Below, in pieces: positions 39,801-50,918 of a DNA stretch of 64,000 bases. The notes below the pieces were generated by a model. The model did no database searches. It saw nothing but the letters and a program-made list of their open reading frames with translations, and had not been told where the DNA came from. Where the stretch lies: assembly GCF_000189635.1 (NCBI RefSeq), contig NW_002476454.1, forward strand, positions 124,001 to 188,000, written 5' to 3'. Position 1 is the stretch's first letter. Every line of letters begins with the position of its first letter. The translations under genes and the position numbers were made by a program. Source of the DNA: Tetrahymena thermophila SB210 (lineage: Eukaryota > Ciliophora > Oligohymenophorea > Hymenostomatida > Tetrahymenidae).

Positions 39801-41224
39801 TCTTATTTAATATCGATTTTTATAACTTCATAATCGTAATTTAGTGTAGTTGAAATCAAAATAAGGAAATCATTGTATTATTTTGCATCTAATAATATAT
39901 AACTATCCAAATTATATTAGTCAATACTTTGTATTATAAACTATCTTTTTTCATCCAAAACTCCTATCTTTTTTTAAAAATTGATTAAATTAATATTAAT
40001 TTATTATTTATTTTGCTATTCATATTATTATTTTTAATAGAGTTATAAATATTATTTTATAAATTAAAAGGAACTTTATTTAAAAATAATTTTAAAAATT
40101 TTCGAAATAGCTTAGAAACCTTTTTTTAATTTTTTTTAATTTTATTGAATATGATTTAAAATTCTATTTAATAAAACATTAATTAGAGAATAGTTATAAA
40201 ATTTGAAATTTACTTAAAATGAGGAGTCATATTTTTACATAAAATAAGTTGCGGTGTTATTGCTCTGAGTTTAAAAAAATATAGAAATTCTTAAATAGTC
40301 TATCTAATATTAGTTAACTCTATTGTTAATAACATCATACCACAAAAGTGTTTCAGATTAAGTTGATTGTAGAAAAACAATTTAGTTTATTTAATCTAAA
40401 TACAAAACAAAATAATCATAATTTGTATCACTTTCAGATACTACTTCAAATGTTTAAAAATTCATCACCAACAGTTTGCTGCCTGCAGTACATCCTATAT
40501 AATTTCCAATAACAAAGCTTTCTTAAAAATATTCTACTCCATTTTAAGTATAAATTTAATCATAGTCTGCTATATTTTAAAGGATTTATATATTAATCAC
40601 TTTCCAGCTATTATCTACTAGAGCAAAAGTACAAGCATTTCCTGCAACTAAATATTTATCTTCATTAATTCGCTTTATTTATTTTACCCTCTAAGTGAAA
40701 GTAAGTTTTTAGCTTTCTTCAATTTAAATACATTTTACAGTCTCTTCGCAAATTAATGCTTCCATGTTCTAATAAAAACTTTATGGGCATTCATTATTGC
40801 ATTATTTGAGGTTTGATGATCCCTAAATAAAGTTTGTTAAAAGTGGGCAAACATCATTCATTAAAACACACTGATTATTAGCTATATCAAGCTTAAAGTT
40901 TTAATCGCATTAAGCACAAACTTAGTTTCTATCACATTCGAGACATCCATAGACTTAGCATTTCACACATTCTAAATTTTCGTTTAAAAATTCACTTTTT
41001 TAACATTTTTGTACACAACTAGAACTATCAGCAGAGCTCTTAAATAGGCTATACTCACAAGTGACACACGCAGATTCGCTAGTATTAAAGCAAGTATTGC
41101 ATGAATTCGAACACTAAAGGCAAGATTAAGCTATCAAAGAGTAAATTTAATTTGGCTTACAATTATTACAAAAGCATATTTTGATTGCGCACAAGAAAAT
41201 TATGCTAATTATTTTGTAATTCAT
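30836..41224 (-). CDS. Giant multi-domain surface protein (Cys-rich, beta-helix-like, multi-pass C-terminus)
   Basis: About 10.4 kb, roughly 3,000 aa. The N-terminal signal peptide MNYKIISIIFLCAIKICFC starts at 41224. Growth-factor-receptor-like Cys-rich repeats follow (CLQCSNSCNTC, CVKCQVYGCLEC), then a very long extracellular region. From about 34.3 to 33.7 kb it carries GGVIY, GGAIY, GGSIY and GGGIY motifs spaced by Asn-rich strands, typical of parallel beta-helix/POMP-like repeats. A second Cys-rich segment (CESCPDGKYSL, CKQCPDSAVQC, CGPLCYQC) precedes several membrane helices (LLVYLLISLYIFLILK, LLTAAIFIYFYFYPMII, LPVIFIWGFLIPLFLF, WVAITILLNFVFIATLIIG) and a basic cytosolic tail. Introns include 39968-40213. 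This matches the large lineage-expanded transmembrane proteins of Tetrahymena. The single-gene reading rests on frame continuity and architecture; not every junction was verified. Confidence 0.75.
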
Positions 41225-41489
41225 TCTTTTAAATTTTACAAATGTTTTAAATTTTACGGTTTTTTTAAATTTTTTCTTTTTTATAAATTACATTCAAAAA
41301 TATTATTTTTTATTCAAATTTAATATGTGCTAATCTCAATAGTCTTATCTCCATAATAAATCAAGTTATACAACATTAATAATTTTATTAATTATTTAAA
41401 AATTAATCATTTGAATAAGCAATTTTTTTATTATATTTATAGTGGGAGTTGTTTTTAAGAGAGGGAAATTAATGTTTTGTAAATTTTTG
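41225..41489. other. Upstream flank of the giant gene
   Basis: AT-rich sequence ahead of the 41224 start codon, presumably its promoter. No gene seen. Confidence 0.5.
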
Positions 41490-42589
41490 ACTTATTTTAA
41501 AAAATCTAAATTTTTAAAGTGTGAATCAAAATTGTTAAACCCACCTATGCTTTCTTGACTATCAAAAAATTAACAAAAGGCCACTGACTTATACAATTGG
41601 AATGCTTCCAACAAAATCGAAGTAATTAATTTTTAAAAAAATAAAAAATAATCTCTCTTATGTTGCTGAAGAAAATTGTTTTTTAAATATATTTCATAAA
41701 ACAAAATAGTGTGTACCTGCTGAAATCTAATTGAGAGATTAAAATCTCTACAAAATCTGTAAAAATAATGTTAATGAAGATCTTTCTAATTATTATGAAA
41801 AGTAATTCTAAGTTTTGATTTAAAAAATTTGATAAAAATAAAAAAAATAATTATCTTTTTGTTAAATTTTTAATAATATAAACTCTAAAAATAGGTTAAA
41901 TGAAGGTAATAAAGCTCAAGAAACTTACGAAAATATATAATTCTTTTAAGGATAAAATAACTTCCTCGTTGGAATGGCAATCACTAATTTGAATCAATTA
42001 CTATCGATATTTTGCGTAAATGTTTCAAATTCCTGATATGGTATTTACCACAAATACTAAGATCAACTAGTTGGTCAAAGACTTTTTTAAAGAAACCTCA
42101 TATTAATTAATTATGGTAACCACTATCGATGAAGAAAAAGACAGATCAAAACAGAAACCAAAATTGAGATATAGTCTGCCAACTTGAACAAAAGGTCGTA
42201 TTACTAAAACAAAAACTTATTATTTATTTACTAAAAAAGGGAAGGAGAAATTATCAAAATTTAAATTAAAATCTTAAATAATACCAGCTTTTTAGTATAC
42301 GCCTAAATTGGCTTTGAAAATTTCAATTAATATTTTAACTCCTTTTTGGTCGCAACAAGTAAGATTATTATTGAAATCAATGAATCGATATGTATGCACT
42401 CTACCCACATCAAATTTGACACTGCTTAAAAAAACTCTAACATCTTTGAATAGGAATTTATTTAGATATATGGTTATATCTAAAATTCTATTGAAAAAAT
42501 TATATCAAAAAACTAATCAAAATAAACTTAAACTTGCAAATGCATTTCAAAACTAAAAAATGGAAACAGAAATCTAAGTAGAAGAATAA
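41490..42589 (+). pseudogene. Unassigned, probably decayed coding tract
   Basis: Several consecutive protein-like plus-strand frames without a continuous gene. About 41,490-41,830 reads THLCFLDYQKINKRPLTYT...LSYVAEENCFLNIFHK and can be spliced into LNEGNKAQETYENIQFFQG. An overlapping Lys-rich frame from about 41,900 to a TGA at 42587-42589 includes MFQIPDMVFTTN, LRYSLPT, LTPFWSQQVRLLLKSMNRY and a C-terminus QKMETEIQVEEQ, but is interrupted about twice by UGA. Codon use (TCG, GCG, CGT) differs from the neighbours. I cannot assign a family. It could be a dead gene, a gene with introns I cannot place, or chance frames in AT-rich DNA. Confidence 0.3.
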
Positions 42590-42878
42590 TGATGAAATTT
42601 ATAATTATAAATAAATTAATATAATTGTAACATATGTTGTTTAATTTATCTATTTATTATATTATTCATATGCTAGTAAGAAGTAAATTAATTTAGAATA
42701 TATTTAAATTTTAAGTCATTAATATGCTAAATTTTGTGCTTTTGATTATTTTTTTTGATTTTGTTAGAATTTATAAGTGGTATTTCTGAAATTTAATTGA
42801 TTTTTTTTCCAATGATAAAATTTGATAAAAAATATTTATAAAAATACTAAGTACAATTAAATAGAACTAAATAAATAG

Positions 42879-44342
42879 ATGGAGATAGAAACTAAAGAAT
42901 AAAACCTATTAGAGGTAAAAATAGTAAAAAATGATGAATAATCTCAATATATATGCAAAATATGCTCATATCCATTTAACTAACCTGTTTAATGTGAAAT
43001 TTGTGAAAATATTTATTGTTATAATTGCATCATAGAATATGTATTTGTCAATAAAAAATGTCCTTCACAATGCTCTGTAATTCATCTCATAAAGATTAGT
43101 AGGATATTGTTAAATACCATATAAAAATCTGTTTTAATTTAATGCAATTTTTGTGAAATATAGATAAACCCTTTTGAATTCAAATAGCATTTAACTTCAA
43201 CTCATTCATATTAGTTTTAAGAACCTGATTTCAAAAAACAATTATCTATTCCTCCTTTGTAAAAGATGACTGAAATTTAAAAGTATCAATATCTTTTAGA
43301 AGTTGATAGTCTAATCAACATAGAAGAAAAGGGAAATGAAGAAATTATGTTCACTATGAAATGTTCTATATGCCTCAAATATTTAAATGAAGAATCCTCA
43401 CAATGCTTTAGCTGTGAAAACGTATGGTGTACATAATGTGTAAGGAGATTTGAAAAAAATAAAAAAGATTATTGCTTTAATAGATGTGCCCCTTAGAATT
43501 TTATTCATATACAAAAAGATTTCAAAGAAAAATACTTTAATAAATATAAAGTAAAATGTGAAGAGTGCGGAGGATGGTTTAAAGTTGAGGATCATACCTA
43601 TCATTTAAAACAATATCATTCATAATAAATAAACTAAGACCCTACTCTAGCTGTCTATTACCTAAAGTATGGACGTTATTACTAAAAAGATGGTCAATAT
43701 GAAAAAGCAAATTAGTATTTTGCATAAGGCCTAAGCTATGATTATTCTAATACTAGCTTGTGGTTTAATAGAGCGTTAAGCCTTTCTAAGATAAAAAAAT
43801 GCAAAGAATCTATCATTTATTACAGAGAGTACTTAAAAATTATAGAAGATCCTTCTATTTACTATAATATAGGCATTAATTTGAAGAGATTAGATTATAC
43901 TTAAGAAGCAATAGAAACATATAAAAAAGCCATTAGTATTGATGCAAGTTATTATAAGGCATACAATAATTTAGGATGTTGCCTACATGATTTAGGATAA
44001 TTAGATGAAGCATTAGAAATTTTTGACCAAGGTATCAAAATAAATGATAGTTATTGTAATGTATACGATAGCAAAGCGACTGTTTTATTTTAAAAAGGCT
44101 AAATAAATGAGGCATTTTAATTATATCAAAAAGCAATCGATATTGATTCAAATTATTACTATCCTTACTTAGGGAGAGCGAGATGCTATTTTGAATTAGG
44201 AAATTATGAATAAGCTCTATTAGATGTTATGATATTTATAGAAAACGAAGATAAAGACTTAGATTTGGCTAACAATTTAGTTCAGAAAATTAAATAAAAA
44301 TAACTTGAAATTGTTTCATAAAAAAACAATATTGATCAATGA
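42879..44342 (+). CDS. RING-like zinc-binding and TPR-repeat protein
   Basis: Single exon of 488 codons (487 aa) from MEIETKEQNLLEVKI to ...KNNIDQ-TGA. Three Cys-rich modules: C26-x2-C29...C39-x2-C42...C47-x2-C50...C61-x3-C65 (RING/TRAF-like, lacking the usual His), a second copy CSIC...CFSC...CTQC...CFNRC, and a smaller CEEC...H...H finger. The C-terminal half is tetratricopeptide repeats, e.g. AIETYKKAISIDASYYKAY, LGQLDEALEIFDQGIKI and GQINEAFQLYQKAIDID. The arrangement suggests a cytosolic adaptor or an E3-ligase-like protein; ligase activity is inference because the RING ligands are atypical. Converges with transporter C. Confidence 0.88.
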
Positions 44343-44936
44343 TAATTAAATTAATTAGTAACTATTAAAATAAATTATTTATGAAAATCAATTTTTTTTA
44401 ATTATATTTTACTAACTATTGCTTTAAATAAATATTTAATGAATTTAGATTATTGATCTCAATAAACAAATCTTATATTTATCAAGTTATTTATTTTTAT
44501 ATTAAATTTTATTGTCAACAAAATTAACTACAAAAATTAAGCATTATTATTTCTAAATATTTTCACAATTTTTAAATAAAATAATAATTTAAATTTTAAT
44601 TTTTAATTTAGTAATTTAGTAATTTTTTTTTAAATTGCAAGGTTCTACATAATATAATCCATAAATATTCATAAATTCATCCATTTTTTAAATATTTTAA
44701 TCTTAATTACCAAAAATTATATTTTGAATTTTAATATCACTTTTTAAGTCGTGATTATTGTTTACAAAATATAAATTTTACATTAATTAAATAAATTAAA
44801 ATAGATTAAAATAACCTTAAAAAATGAAACTATATAAAAATTCAATTTTTTAACAAATTAAAGAAATTATTCAATAAAATATTTTCTGTAAACAAACAGA
44901 TATTGTTGAAATTTAATTTTACTGAGATAATTACTT
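44343..44936. other. Convergent intergenic spacer
   Basis: About 590 bp of AT-rich sequence between the stops of the RING/TPR gene and transporter C. No gene seen. Confidence 0.6.
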
Positions 44937-46697
44937 TCAAATATCATCATCTGAATCAGTACTATATAACTTATTTTATAAGTTTTTTACACTTTCTTCA
45001 TTTTAATCATTTTATTCACTTTAGCATTTTTAATTTCTGTACAAAACATGAATCTATTTTAAAGTTAGTCCCTTTGTTTCTTTCATAAATATAAGTAGGC
45101 CTATAAAACATATAACCATAATTCCTGAAAATAACCAAAATATTCCAGAAAATCCTAAATTAGTATCAACAAGAATAGGATAAAGTTGAATTATAGCTGT
45201 GTTTGTAACCCAAAAAACTAAACTATTTATTATGAAACCTATTTCAACTATTGTTTCTGAAATAATAATAGGATATAAAGGAGAAATAGTTGTGCCAAAT
45301 CCTATTTTAAATACTATCAGAATGTAAGGAATGAAGCTATTTAATTCGTATTGAGCTAAAAATCCAATCAGAAAAAGCATTAAAGTAGTAAATATCATTC
45401 CAACCAAGAAAATAAATTTTCTTCCTATTTTTTCTACATAAACTGTTGCTAAAGCAACCGAAAGTAAATCTGCAATACTTGTATAAATAGAAAATAAAGT
45501 TGCTTTAGTATTATCTCCATCATTATCATTTTAAATTATCTGATTTGTATAAATAGATATAATAAAGTATCCAGAAAAATTAACTGTTAAAGCACATAAG
45601 CCACACACAATCATTCTAATAAGATAACTTTTAATGCTAAACATTTCTGAAATCGTTAATATTCTTTTATTTTTATCTTTTTATTCTCTAGCTTTAATAG
45701 ATTCTGTAATTTTAGATAATATTTCTTCACTTACTTCGCTATTATAAATTGTGTTCAAAGACTATAAAGCTTCTTTTTCGTCTCTGTGTTTTTAAAAAAT
45801 TTAAAACGGTGAATCTGTTTTTACTAAAATGAAGTATCCAAATATGTGTACAAAACTTAAAATGGCAGGGAAAGAAACAATGATTCCTATTAAAGAATTT
45901 AAAAATATTATTGTAAAATGGTTAATAAAAGATTACTCCAATAATCAAATATTTACTTCTACTAAGTAAATTAATGAATATAAAAATAGAATTAGTCTAA
46001 ATTAATAAATTTATATTCATTCAGAAGCAATTTTGAAATATTATTTCTTGGAGTTATAAGAATTTATTATTAAAATAATATTCTCATATAAATCATATAA
46101 AGTATAATCACAAAAATTTTACTCCAATAGCCTGATCCTCCGCCTTAAATTCCTAACCCAATTAAACCAGAAATTATCATGCCTAATGGAGTAAAGCATA
46201 CCATTGGAGCACCTGCATACCCTCTATATTTGTAGTGGGTCCATTCCATTACAAATAATGTAACTAAATCAACAAGAATACCCATTCCAATACCACATAT
46301 GAATCTGCCTATCACAAACGGAGTAGTATTTTATATTAAACCAATAGATGCTCCTCCTATGCAAAGAAGATCTCCAATAATAAACATAGTTCTTCTCCCA
46401 TATTTAGCACTGAAATATCCTGCGCTAATACTCCCTATTAGTTGATAAAATATTTATATTTGATTATAAAATTAAGATATTAAAACCTATTGCTGCACCG
46501 GCTGTGTTAGCAGAATTTACTAGCCCTGTTAAAATGCTTTTATTTTAGTCACTCCAGCTCAAAATAGTAGGTAAATCTCCTACAATAGTATTCAGTAAGC
46601 TCATACATATAGAATATTAGAGTATATTTAAACCAGAATGTATAACTAATAAAACATATTTTGTTTTATTAACGAAAATAGATTTTTTAGTTTCCAT
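44937..46697 (-). CDS. MFS sugar-porter-like transporter, paralog C
   Basis: Third sugar porter of the window, closest to paralog B. Starts METKKSIFVNKTKY at 46697. LNILQYSICMSLLNTIVGDL (TM1), SAGYFSAKYGRR, GLVNSANTAGAAIG, a Lys/Glu middle loop, LGGKIYFL-type loop 8-9, TTISPLYPIIISETIVE, FWLFSGIMVICFIGLLIFM (TM12) and KETKGLTLKQIHVLYRN follow, with an acidic tail ...YSTDSDDDI-TGA at 44937. Introns interrupt the Gly codon after NTAGAAI (phase 1) and follow the codons for GYW (phase 1), as in A and B. Likely proton-coupled or facilitative uptake of a sugar; substrate unknown. Separated from B by the giant gene and two other loci. Confidence 0.9.
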
Positions 46698-47930
46698 AAG
46701 TAGCTAGATAGTTAGGTAAGTACTTTCTTTTTAATTTTTTTTTTTGCAAATTTGTAATGATAAAAAAAATTTTTATAGACCAGATTAAAATTTAAGTGAT
46801 AGTTCAATTACATCATAAGATATATTATTTAATATTTTATGATGTTTTTGCACATTAAGCGACAGCTTAATTTATAAAAATATAAGCTATGACTAACTTA
46901 AATATATTTATTAAATTATCGCGTTAAATATTACTTCAACTCTTATCTGTTCTAGAAGTTATATCTTTACTTTTTGAGCTAAAGAGTCTTATTCAAATTT
47001 AGATTTTTCTTTTTAAAAAATAAATATTATTGATTTAAAAATGTAGCTAGAATATTAATTTTGTGAAAAACATTAAAGAGAAAAATTTCATAAATGATCA
47101 AAAATAAAATCAAAAAAAAGTAAGCTTTCTTAGGAATTTTACCTTTTAGCTTACATTTAAAAAAGCACACTCATGTATATGATTAAATCAACTTTTAAAT
47201 TTTATATTTAACAAGTATTTTATTTATTTTAATAAATTATATCAAATTTTAAAAATTAAAAATTAAGAAAATTATTTTTGAATTTAGTTTAATAATTAGA
47301 GAGAATAAACACACACAAAAAAAAATAATAAATAGATTTTGTAATATTTTTTTCAAAATCTAAATTTAAAAATCCTGTTTTATTAGTATTTTATTTGTTT
47401 GAATAATTTTCATCAAATTTTACATAATCAAAATTATGAAAAAATGATTTTTGAATTAAGTTTAATAGTCAGAAAAAATAAACACGACAAAAATACTAAT
47501 TAACAAAGCATTTAGTTTTTGTAATTTGTTATTTTAGAATTTATAATTCTAATAAAAATAATTATTTTTAAAAATTAAAAATAGCTTTAAAGACTTTATT
47601 ATGTTAAAATGTAAATATCTTTATCAACATAGTTGATAATTTAACTTAAAATGAGAAATGATAAAACAAAATTTATTTTATTTAAAGTCTATTTTTAGTC
47701 AATATGTAGAAATAAATACATACATACTCTATTAAAATCTTTATTTAAATGAGTTTAGTAGCAATGCTTGGAAGGATACATTTTTTACTGCAAATAAAAA
47801 CTATTAAATAGAAAGAAAAGGAAAGAACATTGTTAAAATTTCGATTGGAATCTTTTCAAATTTTATAAAAAATTATAAATTGTTAAAGATTAAAAATAAT
47901 TAATACAAGTATATATCTATCTATCAAATC
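46698..47930. other. Intergenic region
   Basis: About 1.2 kb of AT-rich DNA between transporter C and a degenerate gene. No gene or RNA seen. Confidence 0.6.
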
Positions 47931-48640
47931 ATGAGAGGATTTATGCAATTTTCAAAGAATATGTATTAAATGAATAAGAGCATGAACAAATGTTCTTTTA
48001 AGAGCTTCTCTAGTGCTCCTGTTTTTAGCATTACTAGTTTCTAAAATAAGATGATTTAGACCTAGTATTAAAATTTAGAATAAATTTATCTTTAATCGCA
48101 GAAATTTCTATTTTTGAGTTAAAGATAGCAAAATCAATCAATTCATTTCCATTTTATAAAAATCTCATTTTAAATTAAACTATTTATTAAAAATTAGGAT
48201 TAAGAATGCTTTGGCCTAATCAATTAGAGTTAGTTATCAATTTAATGGAGAACGCTTTGCTAATATGATAGATTTTTCTTTACTTTAAGAGTTAGAAGAA
48301 AGCAACGGTAAATTATTTAATGATAGGATATTTTTTTAAAAATGAGTACTTATGGACAAGCTTTTAATTTATTTTTAAATATTCGGTTTGAATTGAATTT
48401 GAATTCGATGACTATGACTCAATAAAATGACGAATTGCATATTAATTGATCACATTTTTAATATAATATTGAACTCACCATTTCTAAAATAGATGCTGAT
48501 GATGAAAATGTGTAAAATTTTTTGCCTAAATATGTGTAATAATTTTCTTATAAGAGTTTGATAATAAAATAGATGCCAAAAGGGAGGAATATTGTTCTGA
48601 ATTGATGTCTCTTTCGCGGATAAAGAGAGAAGTTAATTGA
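47931..48640 (+). pseudogene. Relic of a gene with a mitochondrial-type N-terminus
   Basis: Starts MRGFMQFSKNMYQMNKSMNK followed by CSFKSFSSAPVFSITSF, a basic, Ser/Phe-rich, Asp/Glu-free leader typical of mitochondrial targeting. The frame then degrades: protein-like stretches appear in different frames in order, DDLDLVLKFRINLSLIAEIS, IRVSYQFNGERFANMIDFSL, IELTISKIDADDENVQNFL and EFDNKIDAKREEYCSELM, separated by TGA codons and frame changes without plausible splice sites. This pattern fits a nuclear gene for a mitochondrial protein that has decayed through several frameshifts. The family is not identified. A functional gene with non-standard splicing is less likely. Confidence 0.45.
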
Positions 48641-49369
48641 ATAAAGGAAGATAGGTAGTAGTAGGAGCAGTATTTAAGCCAAGTAAGACTTAGATTTATA
48701 AAAAGAAAAGAGAAGTACTTAGGATATAAATTTACAAAAAATTATTATGATAAATTGACCTTAAGAAAACAGATTAAAATTTAGTCATAATAAAGCTAGC
48801 TATTCTAGGGTGCAATATAAAAAGAAAATTAACGAATATCGCATCTCACTATGATAATTCAAAGCTCTTGTGAGTACGAGTAATCTAATCAAATTAAGAT
48901 TAAAGATAAATATTTAAATTAATAATAAAAACTACCTTCTTTATTCGATGCAGCTTTTAAATCACTGTATTCATGTTCAATATTCTGTATGTGTTAATTG
49001 TTTAATAAGATTATTATCCGAAAATTTAATAAAATTAATTTTTTTAAATATTAACTATCCTCTAAAATTTGAAAGGTATTTTAAATAAAAATCTTTAACA
49101 TAAAAATCATATTTGTAATTGAGACTTAATATAATTTAATTTAATTTATCAATTATTTTTTTAAGAGTTTATTAATTAATTTAAAAAAAATTTATTTTAA
49201 ATAAAATATTTGTTTGAATAAGATAATTGCGCTTTGATTGGAAATCAAGCTCATCAAATTTTGAGAATTATTTAATTTTAAATCTAAGTTTGTTTTATTA
49301 AAAACTTAAATCAAAAAATTGCTAGTATTTTATATTTTAAATATCTTGGATATTAACTTCTTATTTCAG
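48641..49369. other. Intergenic region
   Basis: About 730 bp of AT-rich sequence following the relic. The first 250 bp may still hold decayed coding sequence; nothing can be assigned. Confidence 0.45.
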
Positions 49370-49781
49370 ATGAGCACCAAATACTCAGTTTTAGGGTAAT
49401 AATTTAATTCTTTAGTAGTAAGTTAATTATTAAAAATAAGTCACTGAATTAATTTATTAAAAATCATATTTCTATTAAATAAATATCAAAAGTAAATTTA
49501 GTTCATTTATTGTTTGTTGAAATTATTTTATTGATTAATAAAATTATTTTTTTTTTTTGATATTATTTAATTTTGACTAGAATAATCTCTTAGATAAAAA
49601 CTTTAATCAACCTAAGTTATGTTGCATTTCTTAATTATAAGATTAGAAATTGATTGCTTAACAAATGAATTGTAAGTAAATTAAAAAGATTATATATATT
49701 ATTGATTCATTAAAAGTCATATTGGTTAAAAAGGAGAGAGTCGAATTTTTTATTATTTATAAAATACAAAGTACGCTTTGA
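49370..49781 (+). CDS. Possible small two-exon gene, unknown
   Basis: Exon 1 MSTKYSVLGQQFNSLV ends at a good GTAAGT donor. The intron ends TTTTGACTAG near 49,579, and exon 2 continues in phase (NNLLDKNFNQPKLCCISQLQ...) to a TGA at 49779-49781, giving about 80 residues. The C-terminal 25 residues are hydrophobic and basic. No family recognised. It lies in a tract of decayed genes, so it may instead be an exon pair of a larger dead gene. Confidence 0.3.
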
Positions 49782-49927
49782 ATAATTTGTTTGTAATAAA
49801 ATATCCCAAGATAGTTAAGATAGTTGACAACAATCAATATCAATACAATTAATCAATTATATATAACAAATAATAATCGAATCAAATTAATTAATATAAA
49901 AAGCTAAAAGATTAATAAATATCAACA

Positions 49928-50899
49928 ATGTAGCTGATATATTTTGTAAGATAATTTATTTTTTTTATTTTAACTCGTTATTAAAAGCTAAATACCAAAC
50001 TCCACTAATTAATTCCTTAAGTAAAATAATTTTTATTATTTTTATTAAAAGGGCGACTCATTAATTGAAAATACTGTTCTGATTATAGGTTGCACAGGCG
50101 ATTTGATAGCATTTATAATTTGCTACATAAAGATATCTTAAATAATTAGAAAAGATGGACGTCGTCATATGACTTTTGTAAATAAGACCCACTTTTTAAA
50201 GTTATTAATTGCTGTTTTTATAACATTGCTAAATGCGTGTAAATCTTTAACAAATTCTTGATGTTTTACTTCTTTTTCAGTGATTCAATAAAGTATAAAT
50301 TATAAGCAAAAATAGTATTTTATGCTTTCTTCTTAGTAATTGGCGACTCTTTGTGCTAATTAAATAGAAATTTTACTCTATATCATATATCTTTGAGAAG
50401 TAACAAATTTGTTTTAAACAACAGTAGGAATTTTATTAGAAATAATTATGAATTAAAATGTTTACATGATGATCCTCATACAATATTCAATCTAAACATT
50501 CATCTGGGTAATTTGATTTGTTCTAAAAAACATCATTTTTTTTAATTCTAAAAATTATTTCTATAGAGCTTTTGCTTGATTACAATCAGAGCAGAATTCC
50601 TCTTTTTAGGGAGAACAACTATTCACTTAAGAATATTTACATTAATTGACTTACTTATTAATCTAATTGGAGTTTTAATAATGTTTTGGGTAATTATACT
50701 ATCATTAAAATTTATTAATAATCTATTTTTGATATCAATATTAACATTTATTTAGCTTCTTTACTTTTATTTTTTAATACACTGCTTTCTATTAAAATAT
50801 AATTGCCATTTATTATTAAATTTTTTAATTTTTAAGTTCTATGTTTTATTATAATTTTAGTGTTTTATCAAATCTATCTAGAATATGTTAATAAATTGA
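49928..50899 (+). pseudogene. Relic of a multi-pass membrane protein
   Basis: A possible start MQLIYF and a small exon (LNTKLHQLIPQ) can be spliced in phase to GDSLIENTVLIIGCTGDLIA, continuing FIICYIKISQIIRKDGRR, HMTFVNKTHFLKLLIAVFIT, LLNACKSLTNS. The frame meets a TGA and coherent sequence resumes one frame over: SDSIKYKLQAKIVFYAFFLV, IGDSLCQLNRNF, LYHISLRSNKF. Three hydrophobic helices joined by basic loops recall the N-terminal membrane domain (TMD0) of ABCC-type ABC transporters, but no nucleotide-binding domain follows. Downstream frames are hydrophobic yet lack family features. Most likely a truncated, frameshifted gene. Confidence 0.35.
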
Positions 50900-50918
50900 T
50901 AAATGAGATATTTGTTAA

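Noticed and set aside
41490-42589. Mitochondrial insertion (UGA read as Trp) for the decayed tract
   Set aside because: The same frame uses TAA/TAG as sense codons, which fits the nuclear code, and no mitochondrial protein is recognised.
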